Made by a program: the position numbers and the translations under genes. From JBGAHD01 sp044226395 (GTDB taxonomy: Bacteria > Pseudomonadota > Gammaproteobacteria > Xanthomonadales > Ahniellaceae), in the NCBI GenBank assembly GCA_044226395.1, contig JBGAHD010000004.1, positions 248,001 through 312,000 on the forward strand: DNA of 64,000 bases. Reading direction: 5' to 3'. Of the stretch, positions 35,980 to 44,474 are shown piece by piece (the stretch's first letter is position 1; each line of letters starts with the position of its first letter). The notes beneath the pieces were generated by a model. It did no database searches and was not told where the DNA came from. It worked only from the letters and a program-made list of their open reading frames with translations.

Positions 35980-37224
35980 ATGTTTTGTCTTGCGCGCATC
36001 GTCTGTGGGCTGGCACTGATCCTTGTGGGTCCGGCGTTGGCTGTCACCGAGGACTATGACCCCTATGCGGATGCAGTGCTGACTTGCGAGGAAATGACGA
36101 CCTATCCCGAACTCAGCTTCGGGCCCGGCTGGAGTCCCGATCTCGGCTCTGGACACAGATCCCCGATCGACGTGGAGTACGACTGCCCCTCCGGCCTTGG
36201 CGCGCTGCCCTACATGCAGCGCCTGCTTGCGCTCACGGAGGAGATTCGCGGCGAACCCAGCGCAGAATGTTCTGGCAGTCTGATGTTCGCCCATTGGCGT
36301 TATTGGTCTTTCAATCTTTTGGAAGCCGGCATTGCGCCAAGAAATCTGCCGCATCGCCAAGCGGAACGCCTGCGCTTCGACCCTTTCTACTACGCTGAGC
36401 TGCCGGTCTACTTCGAGTCTTGGTCCTATCAAGGACTTCACAATTTTCGGCTCTATCGCGACTTCCAGCGGGAATCGCGCAAGATCGAGCCGCGCCTCGC
36501 GCGCCACTATCGCGACTTGCTGAAGACTGACAGAGAAGAAGCGCGAATGCTGGCAAGCCTCGCGCTCGTGATGTTCTCCAAACGCGCGGCGGGAACCGTT
36601 CCCGCAGGGGAGGTCCTGAGTTCGTACAACACCTTGATGATCGCGGGCAAAGTCAAAGGGCCCCTGCGAACGCTCCGCGCGTGGATCGCCCTGCAACCGA
36701 ACGAGACTCGCCTCGAGGCCCTGCGGATCGCCTTGTTGACCCGCCAGCCCTGGGCCAAGATCGCGCTATTGAGCGAGAACGTCGATCTCGAGCACGGCGA
36801 TGAGCCCGCCTTGTTCTTCGCGCTCGAAGACCGGCGAAACACGCGCTTTCTTCTGCAGCGCGGCGTGGACGTCAATCACGCCAATGGCTTTGGCAAGACG
36901 GCCTTGTTCTATGCCATCGGAATGAACGATGCCGCGCTGGCGCGCGACCTTCTGGCCGCCGGCGCCGAGGTCAATCAAACCTATGTCAGCGGTTTCGATG
37001 ACTCGCATCGCTGTGACTACGCGATCGAACACATGGGCAGAACAACCTTGATGCATGCGGCTCAACACGCGGACGCGCGCATGATGCGTCTGCTCATCGC
37101 GCACGGCGTCGACGTGAAGCGCCTCGACGGTGACGGCGAAACGGCGATCGACTATGCCTTGCGCGCGAAGAAGCTCGACAACGTTGCCTTCTTGAGGCAT
37201 CAAGGGCTGGCGCCGCGACACTAA
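35980..37224 (+). CDS. exported ankyrin-repeat protein
   Basis: A 414-residue protein with a signal peptide (MFCLARIVCGLALILVGPAL, then AVTED). The middle (about 30-260) is a helical domain rich in Trp, Tyr and Arg with no recognised family. Ankyrin-type repeats occupy about 275-410: DEPALFFALEDRRNTRFLLQ, GKTALFYAIGMNDAALARDL, GRTTLMHAAQHADARMMRLL and GETAIDYALRAKKLDNVAFL. Ankyrin repeats bind other proteins, so a periplasmic or secreted binding role is likely. ATG 35980 follows AAGGGA at a normal distance. It stands alone and ends against the convergent porin. Confidence 0.8.
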   Translation: MFCLARIVCGLALILVGPALAVTEDYDPYADAVLTCEEMTTYPELSFGPGWSPDLGSGHRSPIDVEYDCPSGLGALPYMQRLLALTEEIRGEPSAECSGSLMFAHWRYWSFNLLEAGIAPRNLPHRQAERLRFDPFYYAELPVYFESWSYQGLHNFRLYRDFQRESRKIEPRLARHYRDLLKTDREEARMLASLALVMFSKRAAGTVPAGEVLSSYNTLMIAGKVKGPLRTLRAWIALQPNETRLEALRIALLTRQPWAKIALLSENVDLEHGDEPALFFALEDRRNTRFLLQRGVDVNHANGFGKTALFYAIGMNDAALARDLLAAGAEVNQTYVSGFDDSHRCDYAIEHMGRTTLMHAAQHADARMMRLLIAHGVDVKRLDGDGETAIDYALRAKKLDNVAFLRHQGLAPRH

Positions 37225-37317
37225 GGTCAAGCCTCGCCTGCGTGAGTCAGCCGAGCCGCGAACCGAGACCGTCGATTCGAAGCGCCACGCCAGGTTCGCA
37301 TTCTTCGAACGACGCAC

Positions 37318-37343
37318 AAAAAAACGAGCCGCCCGAAGGCGGC
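37318..37343 (-). terminator. Rho-independent terminator after porin gene
   Basis: On the minus strand GGCCGC-type arms (GCCGCC and GGCGGC around TTCG) are followed three bases later by seven Ts (37324-37318). It lies about 50 bases after the porin stop. Confidence 0.85.
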
Positions 37344-37391
37344 GCGTTCTCCACTTCAATCACCGTCGGCGAAAACTCCGCCGCGGTCGGA

Positions 37392-38123
37392 TCAGAACCC
37401 GAACTTCACCGTCGCCAGGAAGCGATCGTCGGCAAGCGTGCCGAACAGGTCTTCGCCGTTGTTGTTGGTGCCGACGTAGGACACGCCGAACTCGAACGGG
37501 CCGAAGGCGCGGGTGACGCCGATGCCGTAGTCGACATAGCCCTCGTCGAAGTTGTCGAGGTCGTAGTAGCCGACGTTGGCCGCCAGGTTGAACTCCGCCG
37601 GCAGGGCCCACGTGCCCGAAGCGCCGTAGTAGATGCCGGTGTCACCGCTGTTGAACACGTCGTTGGAATAGCCGAGCGTGAAGGTCAGCCATTCCTTGAC
37701 GGTCAGCTTGCCGATCAGCTCGTTGTATTCGTACTCGAAGCCGTCATTGGTGCCCGGGTAGTTGTAACGCACCACCGACACGTCGGCGGCGAGCGCGTCG
37801 CCGATCGGGAAGCGGAAGCCGACATAGGTGTCGATCTCGACGTTGGCGTCGTCCTCGGCGGACGACGGCGCGCTGTCGGGCACGAAGTCGATGCTCGAGC
37901 CCCACACGCCGGCATAGAAGCCCGACTCGTGCGAGTAATCGAAACCGAGCTGGAACGCCGGGTCTTCCTGGGTCTGCGAGACGCCACGGAACACATAGTC
38001 ACTGACCGCCCAGGCGGTGACGGAAAAGCTGTGCGGACCGCTGGCTTCCTCGTCCTGGGCGAAGGCCGGACTGGCCACGGCCGCGGACAGAATGCCCATC
38101 ATCGCGATTGTCTTCGAACGCAT
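37392..38123 (-). CDS. TorF-family outer membrane protein
   Basis: Predicted outer-membrane beta-barrel of 243 residues with signal peptide (MRSKTIAMMGILSAAVASPA, cleavage near AFA/Q). The mature start FSVTAWAVSDYVFRGVSQTQ is the hallmark of the TorF/TIGR02001 family. Alternating hydrophobic and polar strands follow, and the chain ends in aromatic FGF, as outer-membrane proteins do. GGAG lies six bases before ATG 38123. Its substrate is unknown. It has its own promoter and terminator and is expressed alone. Confidence 0.9.
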   Translation of the reverse strand: MRSKTIAMMGILSAAVASPAFAQDEEASGPHSFSVTAWAVSDYVFRGVSQTQEDPAFQLGFDYSHESGFYAGVWGSSIDFVPDSAPSSAEDDANVEIDTYVGFRFPIGDALAADVSVVRYNYPGTNDGFEYEYNELIGKLTVKEWLTFTLGYSNDVFNSGDTGIYYGASGTWALPAEFNLAANVGYYDLDNFDEGYVDYGIGVTRAFGPFEFGVSYVGTNNNGEDLFGTLADDRFLATVKFGF

Positions 38124-38176
38124 GCGTTTCTCCTCGATAACCCCCAACGGACGGCCGGAAATAGCCGTCGCCCTAA

Positions 38177-38206
38177 CTTACACGACGTTGCGCCGCAGTG
38201 CAGCAA
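38177..38206 (-). promoter_or_regulatory. candidate promoter of the TorF porin gene
   Basis: On the minus strand TTGCTG (38206-38201) and TGTAAG (38182-38177) are 18 bases apart, about 54 bases before the start codon. A second AT-rich stretch lies upstream around 38210-38230. Confidence 0.4.
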
Positions 38207-38316
38207 GATTTTTACGGAAACTTTACAAATCCGCCGCGGGCCGGCGGCATCCCCCGCCCGACCGCGCGTTCTCTCGCCACGCCGCGCGCGCCGCGGCGAC
38301 TTGCCTTGATCCTTGC

Positions 38317-39237
38317 CTAGGTCGGATGGGTCGCGAAGCGATCCCGGATCCGGCGCAGGAAACCCATCACCTTGGACGGAATCGACGCGGCCACGTCCGG
38401 CGTCTCGACCACTTCGTGCTGACGCACGAGGGCCGGCGCCTGCTTGAGCCGGTGGTAGTAACTGGCGGCCGATTCGGCGCTGATCTGCAGCATGTGCGGC
38501 CGAATGGGCTTGGGCAGATAACGGAACACCTGGCCTTGATTGATAAGATCGATCAGCAGCCGCGCGTCCTGGAACACCGACACCACCAGGGTCAGCGTGG
38601 TCGGACTGACCTGCTTGAGCGATTTGATCGAGGCCGTGATGTCCTGGCCATTGAGCTTGACGTCGGTCATCACCAGGGCGAAGTTCTCCTCGCTCAGGCG
38701 CGCGAAGGCGTCTTCGAGATTGTTCGCCCAGTGCACGTCGAAGCGACCGTCGAGGCACTTCTTGATGTCGTGATAGATCTGCTCGGAGTCGTCGATCACC
38801 AGCACCTTGAGATCGGGCACGACCGCCGGCTGCGCCTCGGCGCGCGCCGACACGTGCTCGAGCTGCATGCCGATCTCGGCCGCGCGCGACAAGGTCGCCG
38901 ACAACTGCGCCGGATCCCAGGGCTTGTTGATGTAGCGAAAGATCTCGCCCTCGTTGATCGAACCCACGATGGCCGACAGGTCCGAGTATCCGGTCAACAG
39001 CAAGCGCATCGTCGACGGCGAGATCTCGCGCGCGCGACGCAGCAGATCCACGCCCAGCATCTTGGGCATGCGTTGATCGCTCACCAGCACGTGCACGTGC
39101 TGGTTGCGAAGCATGGTCAAGGCTTCGTCCGGGTCGGTCGTGGCCAAGACCTGGAAATTACCCTTGAACATCATCGACAACGACCGGACGATCCTTTCCT
39201 CGTCGTCGACGAACAACACGCGTGCGGCTGCGCTCAT
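38317..39237 (-). CDS. response regulator with two receiver domains
   Basis: A 306-residue protein. The first receiver (about 5-120) has VLFVDDEERI, phospho-Asp in VLVSDQRMPKM and Lys in YINKPWD. The second (about 148-265) has VLVIDDSEQI, Asp in LVMTDVKLNG and Lys in YLPKPIRP. Both therefore keep the phosphorylation residues, but there is no DNA-binding or enzymatic output domain. A basic C-terminal tail follows. ATG 39237 lies 12 bases after the stop of the upstream kinase gene, whose GAGG serves as its ribosome site; GTG codons nearby are alternatives. It is the obvious partner of that kinase. Confidence 0.9.
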   Translation of the reverse strand: MSAAARVLFVDDEERIVRSLSMMFKGNFQVLATTDPDEALTMLRNQHVHVLVSDQRMPKMLGVDLLRRAREISPSTMRLLLTGYSDLSAIVGSINEGEIFRYINKPWDPAQLSATLSRAAEIGMQLEHVSARAEAQPAVVPDLKVLVIDDSEQIYHDIKKCLDGRFDVHWANNLEDAFARLSEENFALVMTDVKLNGQDITASIKSLKQVSPTTLTLVVSVFQDARLLIDLINQGQVFRYLPKPIRPHMLQISAESAASYYHRLKQAPALVRQHEVVETPDVAASIPSKVMGFLRRIRDRFATHPT

Positions 39238-39248
39238 GCTCACCACCC

Positions 39249-41639
39249 TCAACTGACCTTGAGTTCGCGCCGAGGCAGGCTGATCACGAAACGCGTGCCG
39301 ACCCCGGGCTTGGACGATACCCTGATCCTACCGTTGTGCTGCTGGATAATCTTGTACGCGATCGACAAGCCCAGGCCCGTGCCCTCGCCCACTTTCTTGG
39401 TGGTGAAGAACGGGTCGAAGATGCGCGGCAGCACTTCCGGCGGAATGCCGCGACCATTGTCTTGAATCGACACGTGCACGTAATCGTCATCCGACGTGGT
39501 CGAGATGCGCAGCTGACCCTGACCATCGATCGCCTGCGCGGCGTTGTTGATCAAGTTCAAGAACACCTGATTGATCTGCGACGGCGAGCACTGGATGGTG
39601 GGAATCTCGCCGTAGTTCTTGACCACGTCGACCTTGTTCTTGAGCACGTTGCGCGCGATGTTGAGCGTCGACTCCAGGCACTCGTGAATCTGCGTGTCCT
39701 TGACCTTGGCCTCGTCGAGACGGCTGAAGTTGCGCAGATTGATCACCATCTCCGCGATCTGTTCGATGCCGTAGGCCGTGTCCTCGAACAGCGTGCGCAA
39801 GTCATCCTGCAGGCCCATGTCGCGCAGGCGCTTGGCCTGATCGCCGACTTGCGCGAGCTTGGCGCCGATCGCGTTCTCGTTGGCGTCGGGGCGATTGACC
39901 AGATCGTTCAATTCGGCCGCGTTCGCGGCGAGCTCGGCGAGCTGCGTGACGAAGCCCTGCGCCATCAGCACATTGTTCTGGACATAGCCCAGCGGCGTGT
40001 TGATCTCGTGCGCGACGCCGGCCACCATCTGACCGAGCGAGGCCATCTTCTCCGACTGGATCAGCTGCAACTGCGATGATTTCAGTTCCGACAGCGCCTT
40101 GGACAATTCCGCCGTGCGTTCCTTGACGCGCTGTTCCAGGATCACGTTGACCTGGGCGAGCTGGCCTTCGTTGGCGACCACGCGATCGATCAGTTCGTTG
40201 AACGAGTGACCGAGCACGCCGATCTCGTCGCGGCTGCCCACCTTGATGTGATTGTCCGGCAGCTCGGTGTAGCGCTTGTGCTCGATCAGATCACCGACCT
40301 TCTGCATCACTTTCGCCGAACGCGCCAGCGGCGAGATCACGAAGCGATTGAGCAGCAGATACGCCGCGCCGACCACGCCCAGCGCGAACAGCACCAAGTA
40401 GAGAATGAGCGTCTTGGAAATGTCGTCGGCCACGGCCGTGGCTTCGTCGAAGGGCTTGACCACGACGAGCTTCCAGTACGTTTCCGGCACGTGGAAGACG
40501 AAGGCCAGAGTGCGCTTGCGCAGTTCCGGGTCGCTGGTCATTTCGAACGAGCGATATAGCGTCGAGCGCTCGATCGAGAAACGATCGCGCAGCGGATCGG
40601 CCGTGGTCGCGGCGACCAGGCGCGCTTGATCGGCGTCGATCTGATAACTGCCCTCGTCGATGGCCTTGGCGATTTCGTCCAGGCGCGGGCCGAGCTTGGT
40701 CGCGGCGGCGGCGATGGTTTCGTCGTTGAGCGCGGTCAAGGCATCGGCCAACGGCGCGAACAAGGGTTCGGCGGCGGCGAAATCCTTGGCACTGATGAAT
40801 TCCTCGGTGCGCTTGCCCTTGTCGTCCTTGCCGATCTTCTTGACCTTATCGGGCTGCGGATAAGTAATGAACTTGTTGTTGCGGTCGACGATGAACACAT
40901 AGCCGCCCGTCTTCTGGCGCCAGGACTCGGCGAACGCGGCCAGGCCTTCCAGGCGCAGGTCGATGGTCGACACGCCGACGAACTGATCGCCCTCGCGCCG
41001 CGGCGTGGTGCAGGTGACCATCGGTTGATAGGAGTACGGGTCCATGTAGGACTGACTCCAGTAGCAACCGCCTGCGGCGACGTAACGCGCGGGCACGTAC
41101 CACTCTTCGTGGTGATAGCCGGGGCCGGGCTGGTTGTAGTCGTCGTAGTACTCGAACACGTTCTGCGCGTTGCGGCCCCAGAAGAAGCTGCGTCGCTCGA
41201 CCGCGGGATCGAACACGAAGGGTTCGGGCCAGTAACCGCCACCGGCCACGGCTTGATCGCCGCCGAAATCGAGAATCGCGGGCAAGGTGTCCTGAAACGT
41301 CTCGATGGTCTTGGGCAACTTGCCGGAGACCGTGGCGACGGAAAGACTCAGCGCCGCGATTTCGTTGGCGCGCACCAGCAAGCCCGAGACGGCGTTGTTG
41401 CCCATCTGTTCGATCAGGCGTCCGGTCTCTTGGCGCACCAGGGTCTTGCCGCGCGTTTCGAGCACGCCCCAGGTACCGGCGACCAGCAGGATCGCGACGA
41501 TCAGCACGCCAACGATGGCGCGAAAACCCAGACCGCGTTGCCAGCTGATCGTAGGCGTGGCGCGTGGCGCGGCGACGGTGTCGCTCGCGGACGCGCTCTC
41601 GTTTTCGGCCACGGCGGTGGCCTGGACGTCTTCGGACAT
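39249..41639 (-). CDS. membrane sensor histidine kinase (Cache, HAMP, HisKA, HATPase)
   Basis: A 796-residue inner-membrane kinase: short cytoplasmic N-terminus, TM1 at about 40-60 (VGVLIVAILLVAGTWGVL), a large periplasmic double-Cache-like sensor (about 80-400) containing YVPARYVAAGGCYWSQSYMD, TM2 at about 410-432 and HAMP after it. A coiled coil leads to HisKA with GQMVAGVAHEINTPLGYVQN (phospho-His near 538). The HATPase domain has LNLINNAAQAI, IQDNGRGIPPEV, FFTTKKVGEGTGLGLSIAYK. The periplasmic sensor probably binds a small organic ligand. GGAGGT precedes ATG 41639. Confidence 0.92.
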   Translation of the reverse strand: MSEDVQATAVAENESASASDTVAAPRATPTISWQRGLGFRAIVGVLIVAILLVAGTWGVLETRGKTLVRQETGRLIEQMGNNAVSGLLVRANEIAALSLSVATVSGKLPKTIETFQDTLPAILDFGGDQAVAGGGYWPEPFVFDPAVERRSFFWGRNAQNVFEYYDDYNQPGPGYHHEEWYVPARYVAAGGCYWSQSYMDPYSYQPMVTCTTPRREGDQFVGVSTIDLRLEGLAAFAESWRQKTGGYVFIVDRNNKFITYPQPDKVKKIGKDDKGKRTEEFISAKDFAAAEPLFAPLADALTALNDETIAAAATKLGPRLDEIAKAIDEGSYQIDADQARLVAATTADPLRDRFSIERSTLYRSFEMTSDPELRKRTLAFVFHVPETYWKLVVVKPFDEATAVADDISKTLILYLVLFALGVVGAAYLLLNRFVISPLARSAKVMQKVGDLIEHKRYTELPDNHIKVGSRDEIGVLGHSFNELIDRVVANEGQLAQVNVILEQRVKERTAELSKALSELKSSQLQLIQSEKMASLGQMVAGVAHEINTPLGYVQNNVLMAQGFVTQLAELAANAAELNDLVNRPDANENAIGAKLAQVGDQAKRLRDMGLQDDLRTLFEDTAYGIEQIAEMVINLRNFSRLDEAKVKDTQIHECLESTLNIARNVLKNKVDVVKNYGEIPTIQCSPSQINQVFLNLINNAAQAIDGQGQLRISTTSDDDYVHVSIQDNGRGIPPEVLPRIFDPFFTTKKVGEGTGLGLSIAYKIIQQHNGRIRVSSKPGVGTRFVISLPRRELKVS

Positions 41640-41773
41640 GTTCGACCTCCCCCTGCTTCCCTGCATGGATGCTGCGCGCCACCCACCCCCGTGGCAAGGC
41701 GCGAAACCCGGAAGTTACACGTTTTGCACAAACTTCAACAGTCTGACGAATTGTAAAACCGTTTACAGCCCGA

Positions 41774-43531
41774 TCACGGCGTCGCGGGCGGCATCCAGCC
41801 GATGCCGCGCACGACCCGACCCGGCGTGGCGCCGGTGTGTTCGCCATCGCGCAGCACCTGCACGCCATTGACCCACACGTGACGCACGCCCGTGGCGAAT
41901 TGCTGCGGTTGATCGAAGGTAGCGTTATCAGCCATCGTCGCCGGATCGAACATCACGAGGTCGGCGAAGCAGCCGTTGTCGATGCAGCCGCGCGCACTGA
42001 GCTGCCAAGTCTCGGCGGGCAGACGCGTGACGCGACGCACCGCTTCGGCCAGGCTCATCACGTGCTCGTCGCGCGCGTACTTGCCCAGCAGTCGCGCGAA
42101 ATTGCCATAGGCGCGCGGGTGCGTGCTTGATTTCAGAAACACGCCTTCAGGCGCGGACGATTCGGCGTCCGAACCCAAGCTCACCCAAGGCTGGGACAAG
42201 CCCAGGCGCACATTGTCCTCGCTCATCAGGAAATACGCGGTGTCGACGCGCGAGTGATCGGCGATCACGAGATCGACGATGGTGTCTTCCGGCGAGGTGC
42301 CGCGCAGCGTCGCTACTTCGGCAAGTGTCTTGCCGGTGAGCGGCTTCAGGGCTTCGTTGCGAAAGCCGATGAACTTCACGCGCTCGGGCGAGCCGGCCAT
42401 CAGGTACAGGTTTTCCCAATCCTTCGCGGGCACTTTCATCTCGGCGATCACGCGCTTGCGCGTGGCCGGATCGCGCAGACGCTCGACCCAGTGATCGAGG
42501 CCGCCTTCCTGCACCCACGGCGGCATGGCGGCGTCGAGACCGGTGGCGCCGGCCACATACGTGTACATATTGGCCGTGATCGGAATGCCCTCGGCGCGCG
42601 CGGCGGCGATGCGATCGATCGCCTGGCGCATCTTCGGCCAATTGCGTTCACCGGCGGCCTTGAGGTGATAGATCTCGGCGCGCGCCCGCGCCTCGCGCGC
42701 GATGGCGATGGTTTCGTCCACGCCTTCGAGCAAGCGATCGGCCTCGGAGCGCATGTGCACGATGTAGCCGCCACCGAATTCGCGCGCGGCCTTGACCAGT
42801 TCGATCAGTTCCTCGGTCTTGGCGTAGGTGCCTGGTGCGTAGATCAGCGCCGCGCCGACGCCGAGCGCGCCATCGCGCATGGCTTGCCGCACGAGTTCGC
42901 GCATGCGCGCGAGTTCGGCCGGCGTGGGTTCGCGATTGGCCTCGCCGAGTTCATGCATGCGCACCGTGGTGGCGCCGACGAAGCTCGCGACATTGGGCGT
43001 GATGCCGCGCGCGACCAGTTGATCGAGATATTGGCCGAGCGTGGTCCAGGTGATGTCGTATTGAATGTCGCCCTGGTTCTTCTTGGCCTCGGCCTTCATC
43101 GCGTCGTTGAGCGGGCCCATGGACCAGCCTTCGCCGAACACTTCGAGGGTCACGCCCTGGCGCGTGTCGCTCATGCCGCGACCGTCGACCAGCAGCGATT
43201 CGGTCGCCCACGACAGCATGTTGATGAAGCCCGGCGCTAGCGCCAGGCCTTGGCCATCGACTTCGACCTTGCCGCGATAGCCCGACAGATTGCCGCGACC
43301 CGCGACGCGATCGCCACGCACGCCGAGATCGCCGTGCTCGGGCGCGCGCCCGGAGCCGTCGTAGATCGTGACGTTACGGATCAGCAGATCGAAGGGCTCG
43401 TCGCCGGAATGCGCGGCGGGCGCCGACGCGGGCGCGGGTTTCGTCGCGGCGGCGCTGTCGCGCGCGGGCGGCGTGGCGCAGCCACCGAGCAAGGCCAAGC
43501 CCAGCAGGGCCGGGGCAAACAGAGATCGCAT
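41774..43531 (-). CDS. amidohydrolase lipoprotein of the D-aminoacylase type
   Basis: A 585-residue lipoprotein: signal peptide with lipobox LLGGC (Cys near residue 18), then an Ala/Pro linker. A composite amidohydrolase fold follows, related to N-acyl-D-amino-acid deacylases: LLIRNVTIYDGSGR, QGVTLEVFGEGWSMGPLND, YIVHMRSEADRLL, AEIYHLKAAGERNWPKM, WVSLGSDAESSAPEG, and the C-terminal ADLVMFDPATM and HVWVNGVQVLRDGE. The HxH metal motif that follows the first core strand in classical enzymes (GFIDxHxH) is absent: here the segment reads APGFINMLSWATE. It therefore belongs to a variant subfamily whose activity should not be assumed. Lipidation places it facing the periplasm. Confidence 0.8.
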   Translation of the reverse strand: MRSLFAPALLGLALLGGCATPPARDSAAATKPAPASAPAAHSGDEPFDLLIRNVTIYDGSGRAPEHGDLGVRGDRVAGRGNLSGYRGKVEVDGQGLALAPGFINMLSWATESLLVDGRGMSDTRQGVTLEVFGEGWSMGPLNDAMKAEAKKNQGDIQYDITWTTLGQYLDQLVARGITPNVASFVGATTVRMHELGEANREPTPAELARMRELVRQAMRDGALGVGAALIYAPGTYAKTEELIELVKAAREFGGGYIVHMRSEADRLLEGVDETIAIAREARARAEIYHLKAAGERNWPKMRQAIDRIAAARAEGIPITANMYTYVAGATGLDAAMPPWVQEGGLDHWVERLRDPATRKRVIAEMKVPAKDWENLYLMAGSPERVKFIGFRNEALKPLTGKTLAEVATLRGTSPEDTIVDLVIADHSRVDTAYFLMSEDNVRLGLSQPWVSLGSDAESSAPEGVFLKSSTHPRAYGNFARLLGKYARDEHVMSLAEAVRRVTRLPAETWQLSARGCIDNGCFADLVMFDPATMADNATFDQPQQFATGVRHVWVNGVQVLRDGEHTGATPGRVVRGIGWMPPATP

Positions 43532-43597
43532 CGATAACCTCCCTGGTCACGGGGCACGCGCGTCGCGCGCATGCCCCCGATGCTAACCGTTACGCGT

Positions 43598-44080
43598 TCA
43601 GTGGTGATGACCGCCCGGGCCGTGGACGTGACCGTGCGCCAGCTCTTCGCTCGAGGCATCGCGCACGTCGACGATCTGAATGTCGAAGTTGAGCGTCTTG
43701 CCGGCCATCGGGTGGTTGAGATCCACATCGATCACGGTCTGACCGATCTTGGCGACAGTGACCATGCGCGGACCTTCGGCGGTGTGCAGCACGGTCTGCT
43801 CGCCAGCGCGCAGGCGCTCGGCGTCGCGGAAATATTTCTTGGGCACGCGCTGGGTCCAGTTGTCGCGGCGCGGGCCGTAGGCCTCTTCGGGCGGCACGGT
43901 GACCTGGAAGCGATCGCCGCTGACGCGGTCGGCCAGCGCGGTCTCGATGCCGGGAATCACATTGCCGTGGCCGTGCAGGATGGCCAGGGGTTCGCGCTCG
44001 AACGAGGATTCGATGGCGGTGCCTTCGCCGTCGGTGAGGGCGTAGTGGAAGATCACGACTTTGTCTTTTTCGATTTTCAT
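43598..44080 (-). CDS. slyD: FKBP-type peptidyl-prolyl isomerase SlyD
   Basis: Cytoplasmic prolyl isomerase, chaperone and metal-binding protein. The 160-residue product has the split FKBP domain (KVVIFHYALTDGEG, HGHGNVIPGIETAL, then DLNHPMAGKTLNFDIQIVDV) with the inserted-in-flap chaperone domain between (VPPEEAYGPRRDNWTQRVPK). It ends in a short histidine-rich tail (AHGHVHGPGGHHH), shorter than in E. coli SlyD, where it binds nickel. The ribosome site is weak. Its 5' region carries the structured repeat at 44185-44408. Confidence 0.92.
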   Translation of the reverse strand: MKIEKDKVVIFHYALTDGEGTAIESSFEREPLAILHGHGNVIPGIETALADRVSGDRFQVTVPPEEAYGPRRDNWTQRVPKKYFRDAERLRAGEQTVLHTAEGPRMVTVAKIGQTVIDVDLNHPMAGKTLNFDIQIVDVRDASSEELAHGHVHGPGGHHH

Positions 44081-44184
44081 TTCGGGGCAGGTTGAGGGGT
44101 GAACGGGCGCTAGGGTAGCGGAACGGGGGGTGGGTGTCCTGGCCGGACGGGGTTTGTTTCCACGCCGTCGGGGTCGGAGTCGAG

Positions 44185-44408
44185 GTCCTCACCTGGCGGT
44201 GAGGACTTGATGGGGGTTTTGGAGCGGGGGTGGTGGTGACGTGGTCGCTGGGCTCGGGGCGTCGCCCCTTGTCGGTGGGCGGGGGATTCAGCACATCCCT
44301 GTGCTGAACCCTCGCGGCGCACGTCCCTGTGCGCTTGCCACCGACAAGGGGACCGACGTCCCGAGCCGTCGACACGTCTTGGGTATCGGTGGGTAGAGCG
44401 AAAAGAAA
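44185..44408. repeat. structured repeat element, copy 1
   Basis: Fills most of the 394-bp gap between slyD and the arginase gene. The core 44251-44367 forms a long closing stem: GGCTCGGGGCGTCG with CGACGTCCCGAGCC, then CCCCTTGTCGGTGG (44265-44278) with CCACCGACAAGGGG (44338-44351). Inside are two hairpins: TTCAGCACA-TCCC-TGTGCTGAA (44287-44308) and GCGCACG-TCCC-TGTGCGC (44317-44334). A side hairpin GTCCTCACC-TGGC-GGTGAGGAC lies at 44185-44206, and GTAGAGCGAAAAGAA closes the other end. The core differs from copy 2 at seven of 117 positions. On the minus strand the two inner loops read GGGA, a GNRA tetraloop. Confidence 0.85.
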
Positions 44409-44449
44409 GAGCGAGAGCGCGCTGCAAGCGCCGCGTTCGCGGCGCTTGC
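44405..44449 (-). terminator. terminator after arginase-family gene
   Basis: A perfect 12-bp stem GCAAGCGCCGCG / CGCGGCGCTTGC with a two-base loop (44424-44449), starting 25 bases after the stop codon. On the minus strand it leads into a T-rich run (CTCTTTCTTTTCGC) a little further on. The T tract is interrupted, so strength is uncertain. Confidence 0.7.
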
Positions 44450-44474
44450 GCACTGGAGGAACTTTTTTGTTTTT

